This document shows positions 7,612 through 15,806 of a stretch of 58,087 bases of DNA, piece after piece. Position 1 is the first letter of the stretch; every line of letters begins with the position of its first letter. Source of the stretch: JANQIV01 sp050117315 (GTDB taxonomy: Bacteria > Bacteroidota > Ignavibacteria > Ignavibacteriales > Melioribacteraceae); contig JASFMY010000025.1 in assembly GCA_050117315.1 (NCBI GenBank), forward strand, positions 1 to 58,087. The letters run 5' to 3'. The notes beneath the pieces are model-generated. The model was given only the letters and a program-made list of their open reading frames with translations. It was not told the origin of the DNA and ran no database searches. Made by a program: the position numbers and the translations under genes.

Positions 7612-8214
7612 TTATTTACTTTCTTTTTCTGAGTCTGGCTTATCTTCTTCTTTTTCTTCGGGTACTTCTTCAGCAGCCTCAGCCTTTACTTCTTCTTTAT
7701 TTTCTTCTTTTTCTTCGGCAGCTTCATCTTCAACAGTCTCTTCGTCAGTTGATGTTTCTTCAATTACTTGGGCATCTTCTACACTATCTTCAACTTTTTC
7801 TTCTTTCGGAGCTTTTTTACTTTCTCTCTTTGGTGTGGTTTCTTTTTCGCCTAATTCAAAGAAATCAACTAATTCCAAAATTGCCATTTCGGAAGCGTCG
7901 CCTAATCTTTGACCTAACTTTACAATTCTTGTGTAACCACCTGGACGGTCGCCTATTTTTTCAACTATATCGGTAAACAATTCTTTAACTACATCTTTAT
8001 CATTAATGCTTCTTGCAATTAATCTTCTCGAATGAACAGTATCATTTTTAGCTTTTGTTATCAACGGCTCTACAAATTCCCTGGCAGCTTTTGCTTTTGC
8101 AATAGTAGTTTTTATTCTTTTATGTTTCAATAAAGCAGTTGCCAGGGCTCTTAAAGTTGCTTTACGGTGGCTAACTGTTCTTCCTAATTTTCCGCCTTTT
8201 ACTCTATGTCTCAT
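7612..8214 (-). CDS. rplQ: 50S ribosomal protein L17 with long acidic C-terminal tail
   Basis: The first about 120 residues are a standard L17 (MRHRVKGGKLGRTVSHRKAT at the start; GDRPGGYTRIVKLGQRLGDA in the core), which lies at the large-subunit surface near the exit tunnel. It then carries about 80 extra residues, almost wholly Glu, Asp, Ala, Lys and Ser (for example EETVEDEAAEEKEENKEE), strongly acidic and low-complexity. Tails on L17 are known in the Bacteroidota lineage, but this one is long. It is the last gene of the alpha operon, 19 bases after rpoA, and is followed by a terminator. Confidence 0.96.
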   Translation of the reverse strand: MRHRVKGGKLGRTVSHRKATLRALATALLKHKRIKTTIAKAKAAREFVEPLITKAKNDTVHSRRLIARSINDKDVVKELFTDIVEKIGDRPGGYTRIVKLGQRLGDASEMAILELVDFFELGEKETTPKRESKKAPKEEKVEDSVEDAQVIEETSTDEETVEDEAAEEKEENKEEVKAEAAEEVPEEKEEDKPDSEKESK

Positions 8215-8233
8215 ATTATCACCTTAAACAAAA

Positions 8234-9229
8234 TTAGTTTGATTCATTATTTTCATTGATGTATTTGTCTACATCCATTCCGAATTCCAAACCATAGTTT
8301 TCAACTATTTCAACAAGCTCAGCCAATGACTTGCGCCCGAAGTTTCTGAATTTAAGCATCTCATTTTCGTCCTTGCCAACAAGGTCGCCAAGAGTTTTAA
8401 TATTTGCAGCTTTCAAACAATTGTGCGAACGTACGCTTAATTCAAGGTCATCCACATTTGTCAATAAGATTTTCTTAATCCTTTCGGATTCGGCATCTTT
8501 TTCGCTTTCTACTTTGTCTACTTCAGGCTCAGCATCAAAGTTGATAAATAATTTCAAATGGTCTTTTAATATATTTGCAGAGTTTGAAAGCGCATCTTCT
8601 GGTGTTAAAGAGCCGTCCGTTGAAATATCTAGAATTAATTTTTCGTAATCATTTCTTTCACCGATTCTTACATTAACAACATTATAGTTAACCGATGTGA
8701 TGGGTGAAAAAATTGAATCTATAGGAATTATACCAATTGTTTGGTCGGCGATTATCTGTTCATTACCCGGAACATACCCTTTACCAAAGCCGAACCTGAT
8801 TTCCATGTTCAACTTGTGCCCGTCATTTAACGTTGCTAAGTATTGGCCCGGATTCAACACTTCGATATCTGGGCAGGCTTTTTGCAATTCCTCCGCCTTT
8901 ATTTCGAGAGGTCCCGTTAACGCCAAATCAAGTTTAGTAGCTTTTTTATTGATTACTTTTAACCTGATTTTCTTCATGTTAAGAACAAGCTGTGTTACAT
9001 CTTCAACAATCCCGGGAATTGTCGTAAACTCGTGCAATACGCCGTCGACTTTAATAGCAGTAACAGCAGCACCTGTTAAAGATGATAATAAAACTCTTCT
9101 TAACGAATTACCAAGAGTAACACCAAAACCTCTTTCAAGAGGCTGTACTTCGAATCTACCGTACTTATCAGTCGCTGTTGATTCATCTAATACAATATTC
9201 TCCGGCATCTTTATGAACGAATAGCTCAT
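8234..9229 (-). CDS. rpoA: RNA polymerase alpha subunit
   Basis: 331 residues with the normal two-domain plan. The N-terminal assembly domain (1-235) has FEVQPLERGFGVTLGNSLRR and the dimer contacts LLSSLTGAAVTAIKVDGVLHEF. An acidic linker (KVESEKDAESER) leads to the C-terminal DNA- and activator-binding domain (about 250-331: LELSVRSHNCLKAANIKTLG, FRNFGRKSLAEL). ATG start at 9229; placed between rpsD and rplQ as usual. Confidence 0.98.
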   Translation of the reverse strand: MSYSFIKMPENIVLDESTATDKYGRFEVQPLERGFGVTLGNSLRRVLLSSLTGAAVTAIKVDGVLHEFTTIPGIVEDVTQLVLNMKKIRLKVINKKATKLDLALTGPLEIKAEELQKACPDIEVLNPGQYLATLNDGHKLNMEIRFGFGKGYVPGNEQIIADQTIGIIPIDSIFSPITSVNYNVVNVRIGERNDYEKLILDISTDGSLTPEDALSNSANILKDHLKLFINFDAEPEVDKVESEKDAESERIKKILLTNVDDLELSVRSHNCLKAANIKTLGDLVGKDENEMLKFRNFGRKSLAELVEIVENYGLEFGMDVDKYINENNESN

Positions 9230-9259
9230 ACAGATTTCCTCACAATTAAATTATAAAAA

Positions 9260-9871
9260 TTATTTAGAATATAACTCTACGATTAGCTGTTCACTAATAT
9301 TAACTGGAATTTCAGCTCTTTCCGGAATATTTAAAAAAGTACCAGATAATTTTGCTTTTTCTACAGAAAGCCAATCATAGGGATTAGTTTTCCTTAAACG
9401 CAGTGAGTCATGGAAAACATCTAGTTGTTTACTTTTTTCTTTAACTGCAATGACATCACCCGGCTTAATTAAATATGAAGGGATATTAACTACCTCACCG
9501 TTCACTGTTAGATGTTTGTGAGAAACTAATTGTCTAGCTTGTTGACGAGACATTGCAAATCCTAATCTATAAACAACATTATCTAGTCTTCTTTCAAGAA
9601 GTTTTAATAGGTTTTCGCCAGTAATACCACGCATTCTATCAGCTTTTTTGAAATATCCCCTAAATTGTTTTTCATACAATCCGTACATGAGTTTTAATTT
9701 TTGTTTTTCATTAAGCTGAATACCATATTCTGAAATTTTCCTTCTTCTTTGACCGTGCTGCCCTGGCCCATAGTTCTTTTTACTTAAGATCTTATCAAAT
9801 TTAGTGTTTCCAAAAATATTCTCCCCAAATTTTCTTGCCAATTTAGCTTTTGGCCCTGTATATCTTCCCAT
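9260..9871 (-). CDS. rpsD: 30S ribosomal protein S4
   Basis: 203 residues with the N-terminal MGRYTGPKAKLARKFGENIF, GPGQHGQRRRK segment and an S4 RNA-binding domain (LDNVVYRLGFAMSRQQARQL, HLTVNGEVVNIPSY). There are no cysteines in the N-terminal region, so this is the zinc-free form. S4 nucleates 16S rRNA assembly and in many bacteria represses its own operon; no leader structure for this was identified here. Located between rpsK and rpoA. Confidence 0.97.
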   Translation of the reverse strand: MGRYTGPKAKLARKFGENIFGNTKFDKILSKKNYGPGQHGQRRRKISEYGIQLNEKQKLKLMYGLYEKQFRGYFKKADRMRGITGENLLKLLERRLDNVVYRLGFAMSRQQARQLVSHKHLTVNGEVVNIPSYLIKPGDVIAVKEKSKQLDVFHDSLRLRKTNPYDWLSVEKAKLSGTFLNIPERAEIPVNISEQLIVELYSK

Positions 9872-9880
9872 TATTTCTCC

Positions 9881-10267
9881 TTAAACTCTTCTTCTTTTTG
9901 GTGGCCTACAACCGTTATGAGGAATTGGTGTAATATCTTTTATAGACATAATTTGCAAACCCGCTGTATTTAATGCTCTAATAGCTGCTTCCCTGCCTGC
10001 GCCCGGTCCTTTTACAAATACGTCAACTTTTCTCAAACCTAAATCATAAGCTTCTTTTGCGGCAGCTTCCGCGCTAACCTGAGCAGCAAAAGGTGTATTT
10101 TTCCGTGATCCTTTAAACCCATTTTTTCCGGCAGAAGACCAAGAAATAGTATTACCGTATATATCTGTTAATGTAACAAGCACATTGTTAAAAGAGGCTT
10201 TAATATGAGCGACGCCTACAGAATCAACGTGAACTTTCTTTTTTGTTTTTCTTTGTGGTTTAGCCAA
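9881..10267 (-). CDS. rpsK: 30S ribosomal protein S11
   Basis: 128 residues; conserved IKASFNNVLVTLTDIYGNTI, SSAGKNGFKGSRKNTPFAAQ and the C-terminal DITPIPHNGCRPPKRRRV. S11 lies on the 30S platform near the mRNA exit. It carries a lysine-rich N terminus (AKPQRKTKKKVHVD). Ten bases separate it from rpsD. Confidence 0.97.
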   Translation of the reverse strand: MAKPQRKTKKKVHVDSVGVAHIKASFNNVLVTLTDIYGNTISWSSAGKNGFKGSRKNTPFAAQVSAEAAAKEAYDLGLRKVDVFVKGPGAGREAAIRALNTAGLQIMSIKDITPIPHNGCRPPKRRRV

Positions 10268-10297
10268 AACTCTTACTCTCCGATTTAATTAAATCAA

Positions 10298-10678
10298 TTA
10301 TTTAGTCGGCGCTTTCTTTTTACCGGCAACTGTTTTACGTCTACCTTTACGCGTACGTGAATTTGTTTTTGTTCTTTGTCCTCTTGCAGGAAGGCCTCTC
10401 CTGTGTCTTAAGCCGCGGTAACAGCCAATATCCATTAGTCGTTTAATGTTCTGCTGAACTTCACTTCTTAATGCACCTTCAACTTTATAATCGGCTGTCA
10501 TTATAGAACGTATTTGAGCAACTTCCTGTTCAGTTAAATCTATTACTTTTTTGTCAGGGTTTACATTTGCTTTAGTTAATATTTCTTTTGCCGTGTGTTG
10601 ACCGACGCCAAAAATATAAGTTAATCCGATATAAGCTTTCTTGTTTTTAGGTAAATCGACACCTGCTATACGAGCCAA
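10298..10678 (-). CDS. rpsM: 30S ribosomal protein S13
   Basis: 126 residues, beginning MARIAGVDLPKNKKAYIGL and with GCYRGLRHRRGLPARGQRTK near the end; the basic tail ends KKAPTK. S13 sits on the 30S head and contacts L5 and the P-site tRNA. It follows rpmJ, in the common rpmJ-rpsM-rpsK-rpsD-rpoA order. Confidence 0.97.
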   Translation of the reverse strand: MARIAGVDLPKNKKAYIGLTYIFGVGQHTAKEILTKANVNPDKKVIDLTEQEVAQIRSIMTADYKVEGALRSEVQQNIKRLMDIGCYRGLRHRRGLPARGQRTKTNSRTRKGRRKTVAGKKKAPTK

Positions 10679-10694
10679 AATTTCCTCCTAAAAA

Positions 10695-10808
10695 TTAACC
10701 TTGTCTTTGTTTGTGTTTAGGGTTTTTACAGATAACCCTTACAACACCTTTTCTTTTAATTATTTTGCAATGTTCACAAATCTTTTTTACTGATGCACGA
10801 ACCTTCAT
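10695..10808 (-). CDS. rpmJ: 50S ribosomal protein L36 (zinc-binding form)
   Basis: A 37-residue gene. The protein starts MKVRASVKKICEHCKIIKRK and carries the full zinc ribbon: Cys11, Cys14, Cys27 and His32. ATG at 10808, TAA at 10695-10697. It lies between infA and rpsM, the classic position. It is the only clear zinc-ribbon ribosomal protein here, since S4, S14 and L33 are cysteine-free. Confidence 0.96.
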   Translation of the reverse strand: MKVRASVKKICEHCKIIKRKGVVRVICKNPKHKQRQG

Positions 10809-10819
10809 ATTATCCTCAG

Positions 10820-11038
10820 CTATTTATACCTATATGTGATTCTGCCTTTGTTTAAATCATAAGGTGATAATTCAATGGCAACTTTATCACCAACTAAAAT
10901 TTTAATAAAATGCATTCTCATTTTTCCGGATATATGCGCTAATATTTTATGGCCGTTATCCAACTTCACTTTGAAATTAGCATTAGGCAATGTTTCTGTT
11001 ACAACTCCGTCAACTTTTATTGCTTCCTGTTTAGCCAT
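10820..11038 (-). CDS. infA: Translation initiation factor IF-1
   Basis: 72 residues, the family's exact size, with the S1-like OB fold: AIKVDGVVTETLPNANFKVK, GHKILAHISGKMRMHFIKI and DLNKGRITYRYK. IF-1 blocks the 30S A site during initiation. The gene starts just after the map stop, so the two are coupled. Confidence 0.97.
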   Translation of the reverse strand: MAKQEAIKVDGVVTETLPNANFKVKLDNGHKILAHISGKMRMHFIKILVGDKVAIELSPYDLNKGRITYRYK

Positions 11039-11039
11039 A

Positions 11040-11801
11040 TCAACACTTTGTTAAAATTTCCGGTTTCCCGTTTACAATTGCTATTGTATGTTCAAAATGC
11101 GCTGAAGGTTTTCTGTCTATTGCATAAACCGTCCAACCGTCAGGCGCAACATTTACTTTATAATCGCCCATATTTACCATCGGCTCTATGGCAAATGTCA
11201 TCCCGTTTTTTAATAAAGGACCTCTACCTTTTCTACCGAAATTCGGAATTTGTGGATCTTCGTGGAGATGTTTGCCGACACCGTGCCCGCACAACTCTCT
11301 CACAATTGAAAATCCGTTTGATTCAACATATTCCTGGATAGCATTGGATATGTCTCCAATTCTATTACCGGATTTTGCTTCATCAATTCCAATATAAAGG
11401 GCTTTTTCAGTGACGTCCATTAACTTCTGCACATCGTTAGAAATTTCTCCGACTGCAACGGTTAATGCAGCATCACCATAAAAATCATTTTTAAGAACAC
11501 CTACATCTATTGAAAGTATATCGCCTTCTTTTAATGTAATGTTTCCCGGTATTCCGTGTACAACTTCTTCATTCAATGAAGTACACAGTGAACCTGGAAA
11601 ATCAAACGACCCTGACTGTGAATATCCTTTGAATGCAGGGATACCGTCATTTATTCTAATATAATCTTCAGCTATCTTATCTAATTCTAAAGTACTTACT
11701 CCTGGTTTTATTTTGCTTTTAACAAGCTGCAGAGTTTCAGCAACGATTTGACAGCTTTCCCTAATTCCATCAATCTCGCTCTTGTTCTTAATAATAATCA
11801 C
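11040..11801 (-). CDS. map: Methionine aminopeptidase type I
   Basis: 253 residues. Metal ligands of the pita-bread fold are visible: D in SIDVGVLKNDFYGDAAL (two Asp), H in ELCGHGVGKHLHEDP, E in FAIEPMVNMG and the final E in SAHFEHTIAIV. It removes the initiator Met from nascent chains. The start appears to be GTG at 11801. It directly follows secY; the adenylate kinase gene often found between secY and map is absent. Confidence 0.96.
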   Translation of the reverse strand: MIIIKNKSEIDGIRESCQIVAETLQLVKSKIKPGVSTLELDKIAEDYIRINDGIPAFKGYSQSGSFDFPGSLCTSLNEEVVHGIPGNITLKEGDILSIDVGVLKNDFYGDAALTVAVGEISNDVQKLMDVTEKALYIGIDEAKSGNRIGDISNAIQEYVESNGFSIVRELCGHGVGKHLHEDPQIPNFGRKGRGPLLKNGMTFAIEPMVNMGDYKVNVAPDGWTVYAIDRKPSAHFEHTIAIVNGKPEILTKC

Positions 11802-11811
11802 AGTTCGCCGC

Positions 11812-13152
11812 TTAAGCCCTTCTACTTTTTAATTTACCGGATTTCATAAAACCATCGTAATGCCTCATCAGCAAGTGTGACTCAATTTGCTGTAAAGTAT
11901 CCAAAGCAACACCTACCATTATTAAAAGGCTTGTTCCTCCAAAGAAAGAAGCAAAACTTTGTGATACTCCAAATTGCGCAACAAATGCTGGCAATATTGC
12001 AACAATTGCTAAAAATATTGAACCGGGCAGCGTTATCTTTGTTAAGATGTTGTCAATAAATTCAGATGTCTGCTTTCCAGGCCTTATTCCGGGAATAAAA
12101 CCACCTTGTTTTTTCATATTTTCAGCAACTTCCTGGGGATTAAAAGCAATAGCTGTATAAAAATATGTAAAGAACACAATCATGATTGCAAGTATAAATG
12201 AATAAGTAAAGCTGCCGTATGAAAAATATCCGGCAACCATGCTCACAAATTCATTATTCGGAAAAAACGACAGCACGGTACTTGGAATAAACATGATTGA
12301 TTGGGCAAATATTATCGGCATTACCCCTGCCGTGTTAACTCTCAATGGAATATATTGTGTAACTCCGCCGTAAACTTTTCTACCAACTACACGTTTAGCA
12401 TATTGTACCGGAATTCTCCTGGTACCTTGAGTTACCAAAACTATACCGGCTATAACAAATGCCATAAATGCGAGTACTATTAATTCAATTACAATATTTC
12501 TTTGCCCAGCGCTTATCAGTCTTGCTTCATCCAGCAAAGCAAACGGCAGTCTATTTATTATGTTTATGAAAATTATTAATGAAATACCGTTACCAATTCC
12601 TTTTTCAGTAATTTGTTCCCCCATCCACATCATAAATACGGTTCCGGCAACAAGGATTATAACGGATGAAAATACAAACCCGAATCCTTGAACTTCAGCA
12701 GGAATAATAGACTGTCCGCTAACATTCAACGGCATTAATACACCTGTGACAATACCGGTAGCCTGGAATAAAGAAATTAAAACCGTTCCGTATCTCGTCA
12801 ACTGGGTAATCTTTTTTCTGCCTTCTTCACCTTCCCTTTGCAATTTTTGGAAATAAGGGATAACAGCTCCGGCTAGCTGAAGAATAATTGAAGCAGAAAT
12901 GTAAGGCATAATCCCCAATGCAAATATAGCCGCATTAGAGAAAGCACCGCCGGCAAATAAATCATAGAGCCCCAGTAAATTGTCTGAGGTTCTATTTGCC
13001 ATTGCCTGAGATAACAATGACGCATCAATTCCGGGTAAAGTAATGTGAGAGCCTACTCTCACCAGCACAAGCAATCCAAGAGTGTATAAAATTCTTTGTC
13101 TTAGCTCGTGAATTTTAAAAATATTTCTGAATGTGTCTTGTAATTTTCCCAT
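11812..13152 (-). CDS. secY: Protein translocase subunit SecY
   Basis: 446 residues with ten predicted membrane helices. Marker segments include the N-terminal FKIHELRQRILYTLGLLVLV, plug-region GLYDLFAGGAFSNAAIFALG, QLTRYGT, and the C5 loop VAENMKKQGGFIPGIRPGK, which contacts SecA and the ribosome. It forms the inner-membrane export channel with SecE (37784-37966). Its ATG shares one base with the rplO stop codon (TAATG), so translation is coupled. Confidence 0.98.
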   Translation of the reverse strand: MGKLQDTFRNIFKIHELRQRILYTLGLLVLVRVGSHITLPGIDASLLSQAMANRTSDNLLGLYDLFAGGAFSNAAIFALGIMPYISASIILQLAGAVIPYFQKLQREGEEGRKKITQLTRYGTVLISLFQATGIVTGVLMPLNVSGQSIIPAEVQGFGFVFSSVIILVAGTVFMMWMGEQITEKGIGNGISLIIFINIINRLPFALLDEARLISAGQRNIVIELIVLAFMAFVIAGIVLVTQGTRRIPVQYAKRVVGRKVYGGVTQYIPLRVNTAGVMPIIFAQSIMFIPSTVLSFFPNNEFVSMVAGYFSYGSFTYSFILAIMIVFFTYFYTAIAFNPQEVAENMKKQGGFIPGIRPGKQTSEFIDNILTKITLPGSIFLAIVAILPAFVAQFGVSQSFASFFGGTSLLIMVGVALDTLQQIESHLLMRHYDGFMKSGKLKSRRA

Positions 13153-13613
13153 TAAAGTTTAATCTCTTTTAAAGTTCCGCCAACCGCTTCTACTTTTTCT
13201 TTTGCACTTTTACTGAACTTATGAGCCTCAATTTCGAGTTTAGCCTTAAGTTCGCCGTTTCCTAAAATTTTGTAAGGTTCTGCTTTTGATATTAACCCGT
13301 TCTTTAGTAAAACAGCAGGATTTATTACACCGTCTTCAACCTTTTTATCATCAACAAGTTTTTGAAGAACGGTAACGTTAATAGCTTGGTAATATATTTT
13401 AAAGTTATTTTTAAAGCCTCTTTTAGGTACACGTCTCTGCAAAGGCATTTGCCCGCCTTCGAACCAGGCTCTGTAGCTGTAACCGGATCTTGATTTCTGG
13501 CCGTTCATACCTCTTGTAGCCTGTCCCCCGTGTCCAGAACCTTCGCCTCTACCAACTCTTTTTCTATTTTTACGTGATCCTTCAGCGTATTTAAGATTAC
13601 TTAAGATATCCAT
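13152..13613 (-). CDS. rplO: 50S ribosomal protein L15
   Basis: 153 residues with the glycine/arginine-rich N terminus of L15 (KRVGRGEGSGHGGQATRGMN), then QMPLQRRVPKRGFKN and a C-terminal globular domain ending VGGTLKEIKL. L15 bridges domains of 23S rRNA. Coupled to secY downstream and rpmD upstream. Confidence 0.97.
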   Translation of the reverse strand: MDILSNLKYAEGSRKNRKRVGRGEGSGHGGQATRGMNGQKSRSGYSYRAWFEGGQMPLQRRVPKRGFKNNFKIYYQAINVTVLQKLVDDKKVEDGVINPAVLLKNGLISKAEPYKILGNGELKAKLEIEAHKFSKSAKEKVEAVGGTLKEIKL

Positions 13614-13616
13614 TTA

Positions 13617-13811
13617 TTATTCCCCGGTCTCAATTTCTTCAAATTTAACCAAATGAGATACTTTCCTGATCATTCCCCTTATTTGAGGAGTATCATTTTG
13701 TTCAACTTCATAATTCGGTCTACCCAGTCCCAAAGCTTTAATTGTTAACTTCTGGTCTTTCGGCCTGTCGATAATGCTTTTAGTCTGAGTTATTTTTAAT
13801 TTCTTAGCCAT
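13617..13811 (-). CDS. rpmD: 50S ribosomal protein L30
   Basis: 64 residues: MAKKLKITQTKSIIDRPKDQ, then ALGLGRPNYEVEQNDTPQIR and HLVKFEEIE. This is the bacterial short L30 in its usual position between rpsE and rplO. Confidence 0.95.
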   Translation of the reverse strand: MAKKLKITQTKSIIDRPKDQKLTIKALGLGRPNYEVEQNDTPQIRGMIRKVSHLVKFEEIETGE

Positions 13812-13822
13812 TATTTCCCTCT

Positions 13823-14329
13823 TTAAGCCTTAAATATATCAGATACTTTCATTCCTCTTTTAGCAGCCATGTTTAAGGCATCAACCAGACTTAGCAAGCC
13901 GTTAAGAGTAGCTTTTACCTGGTTATGCGGATTACTTGAACCAAGTGATTTCGTTAAAATATCCTGAACGCCGGCAGATTCAAGAACAGCTCTTACTCCA
14001 CCGCCTGCAATCAAACCGGTTCCGGGAGATGCAGGTTTAAGCAAAACTTTACCGGCCCCGTATTTACCGATAATTTGATGAGGAATTGTACCTTTAATAA
14101 TCGGCACTCTATAAACATTCTTTTTAGCATCATCAATGCCTTTAGAAATAGCATCGGTTACTTCGTTTGCTTTTCCCAAACCAACGCCTACGTGTCCGGT
14201 TCCATCACCCACAACAACAATGGCGTTAAAACTAAAGCGTCTACCACCTTTTACTACTTTAGCAACACGATTAATGTGTACAATCTTTTCTTTGAGATTT
14301 TCCAGTCCTGATACTTTTCTTGGTTTCAA
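13823..14329 (-). CDS. rpsE: 30S ribosomal protein S5
   Basis: About 168 residues: N-terminal dsRNA-binding-like domain (VKGGRRFSFNAIVVVGDGTG) and C-terminal domain (IIGKYGAGKVLLKPASPGTG, GGGVRAVLESAG). S5 takes part in decoding accuracy and mRNA unwinding at the entry channel. Two in-frame TTG codons are possible starts: 14335 abuts the AGGAG motif, while 14329 lies seven bases from it and gives a protein beginning MKPRKVSG, so I prefer 14329. A tRNA-Gln gene separates this gene from rplR, so its message begins just downstream of a tRNA processing site. Confidence 0.95.
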   Translation of the reverse strand: MKPRKVSGLENLKEKIVHINRVAKVVKGGRRFSFNAIVVVGDGTGHVGVGLGKANEVTDAISKGIDDAKKNVYRVPIIKGTIPHQIIGKYGAGKVLLKPASPGTGLIAGGGVRAVLESAGVQDILTKSLGSSNPHNQVKATLNGLLSLVDALNMAAKRGMKVSDIFKA

Positions 14330-14366
14330 ATCCAATCTCCTAATTTACAAAACATGTTAAATGCTG

Positions 14367-14437
14367 CTGGCCGAGGAGGAGTCGAACCCCCACTGACGGG
14401 ACCAAAACCCGCTGTCCTACCATTAGACTATCGGCCA
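14367..14437 (-). tRNA. tRNA-Gln (anticodon TTG)
   Basis: A complete cloverleaf on the minus strand: acceptor stem TGGCCGA/TCGGCCA, D-stem GTC/GAC around TAATGGTAG, anticodon stem GCGGG/CCCGT with loop TTTTGGT (anticodon TTG), and T-arm GGGGG-TTCGACT-CCTCC. The discriminator is G; CCA is not encoded. The 5' end lies 6 bases after the rplR stop and the 3' end about 30 bases before rpsE. No separate promoter is apparent, so it must be cut out of the spc operon transcript by RNase P and 3' processing. Confidence 0.96.
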
Positions 14438-14443
14438 GTTTGT

Positions 14444-14809
14444 TCAAAATTTTAACCCGCCTTCTCTTGCAGCGTCAGCCAATGCTTTAACTCTGCCATG
14501 GTATTTATAAAGACCTCTATCAAAGGAAACCTTTGTAATTCCGGCTTCCTGCGCAACTTTGGCTAAATATTTCCCGACTACTTTGCTTTTTTCTATCTTG
14601 CCTTTTGCTTTTTTAATTTCATCAGCAATCTCTTTACTTTTGGACGATGCGGAACACAAAGTTTTACCGCTTACATCATCAATTACCTGTGCATAAATTT
14701 CATTTAAACTTCTAAATATGGAAACTCTCGGTCTATCCGCCGTGCCGGAAATCTTCTTTCTGATTCTAATTCTTTTTCTGTCTAATCTTAATTTGTCTTT
14801 TTTAGTCAT
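14444..14809 (-). CDS. rplR: 50S ribosomal protein L18
   Basis: 121 residues: basic N terminus KDKLRLDRKRIRIRKKISGT, RPRVSIFRSLNEIYAQVIDD and C-terminal GLYKYHGRVKALADAAREGG. L18 binds 5S rRNA with L5. The stop codon is followed after six bases by tRNA-Gln. Confidence 0.97.
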   Translation of the reverse strand: MTKKDKLRLDRKRIRIRKKISGTADRPRVSIFRSLNEIYAQVIDDVSGKTLCSASSKSKEIADEIKKAKGKIEKSKVVGKYLAKVAQEAGITKVSFDRGLYKYHGRVKALADAAREGGLKF

Positions 14810-14833
14810 TGTTTACAAAACTCCTAAACTTTT

Positions 14834-15370
14834 TTATTTCCCGGCAGCTTTACCAGCTTTTCTTAAGATAGTTTCATCAGAATATTTAATACCTTTACCT
14901 TTATACGGTTCGGGTTTTCTAAACGACCTGATTTTTGCAGTAACCATTCCAACCAATTCTTTGTCAATGCCGCTTATTTTAATCTGAGTTGGTGCCGGAA
15001 CTTCGATGGTTATACCGTCCGGCGGCATAAAATAAATCGGGTGTGAATAGCCAATATTTAATAACAAACACTTTCCTTTTAACTCAGCCCGGTAACCAAC
15101 CCCAACTATATCGAGTGATTTATTATATCCAATAGTAACACCTGTTACCGCATTTTGAATTAATGCCCTTGTCAAACCATGCAGAGCCCTGTTTTCACGC
15201 AAATCATTAGGACGTTCAACTATTAATTGTTCCCCTTCAACATTGATGGACATGTTGGGGTGAACGCTTACTTCCAATTCACCTAACTTACCTTTTACCT
15301 TTACAGACGTTTCATTTTCTGTAATCTGAATATCTTTTATGTCTATAGGTTTCTTTCCAACTCGTGACAC
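14834..15370 (-). CDS. rplF: 50S ribosomal protein L6
   Basis: 178 residues in two homologous domains: SRVGKKPIDIKDIQITENET at the start, HGLTRALIQNAVTGVTIGYN in the middle, and the signature region KIRSFRKPEPYKGKGIKYSD near the end. L6 lies by the sarcin-ricin loop. The start is GTG at 15370. Confidence 0.97.
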   Translation of the reverse strand: MSRVGKKPIDIKDIQITENETSVKVKGKLGELEVSVHPNMSINVEGEQLIVERPNDLRENRALHGLTRALIQNAVTGVTIGYNKSLDIVGVGYRAELKGKCLLLNIGYSHPIYFMPPDGITIEVPAPTQIKISGIDKELVGMVTAKIRSFRKPEPYKGKGIKYSDETILRKAGKAAGK

Positions 15371-15391
15371 TTCAGTTCCTCAATTTTTGTA

Positions 15392-15787
15392 TTACCAAAT
15401 GTGGCAGATAATTTCGCCGCCTATTTTTTCTTCTTTTGCTTTTTTATCGGACATCAATCCTTTTGATGTTGAAATTACCGCTAAGCCTAATCCGTTTAAT
15501 ACTCTCGGGATGGTATCTTTATCACAGTACTGTCTTAGTCCCGGAGTACTAATTTTCTTCATCCCGCTGATAGAAGAAACACCATTGATATATTTCAAAT
15601 GGATTCTCAAAATGTTTTGTTTGTTATCTTCAATTACGTTGAAATCTCTTATAAAGTTAGTTTCTTTTAAGATTTCAGCTAAAGATATTTTCATTTTGGA
15701 AGATGGAATATCTACAAATCTTTTTCTTGCTTTAACTGAATTTCTTATTCTTGTCAAAAAATCTGCAATCGGATCTGTGACCGGCAT
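15392..15787 (-). CDS. rpsH: 30S ribosomal protein S8
   Basis: 131 residues: MPVTDPIADFLTRIRNSVKA, SLAEILKETNFI, and the C-terminal GLGLAVISTSKGLMSDKKAK region. S8 binds helix 21 of 16S rRNA and represses the spc operon in E. coli; a matching mRNA site was not identified here. Confidence 0.97.
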   Translation of the reverse strand: MPVTDPIADFLTRIRNSVKARKRFVDIPSSKMKISLAEILKETNFIRDFNVIEDNKQNILRIHLKYINGVSSISGMKKISTPGLRQYCDKDTIPRVLNGLGLAVISTSKGLMSDKKAKEEKIGGEIICHIW

Positions 15788-15806
15788 ATTATTTTATTCT
15801 CCTAAA

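Noticed and set aside
7386..7976. Long plus-strand open frame opposite engB and rplQ
   Set aside because: It is a shadow of the low-complexity acidic tail of rplQ and of engB; Leu/Phe/Ser-rich with no start signal.
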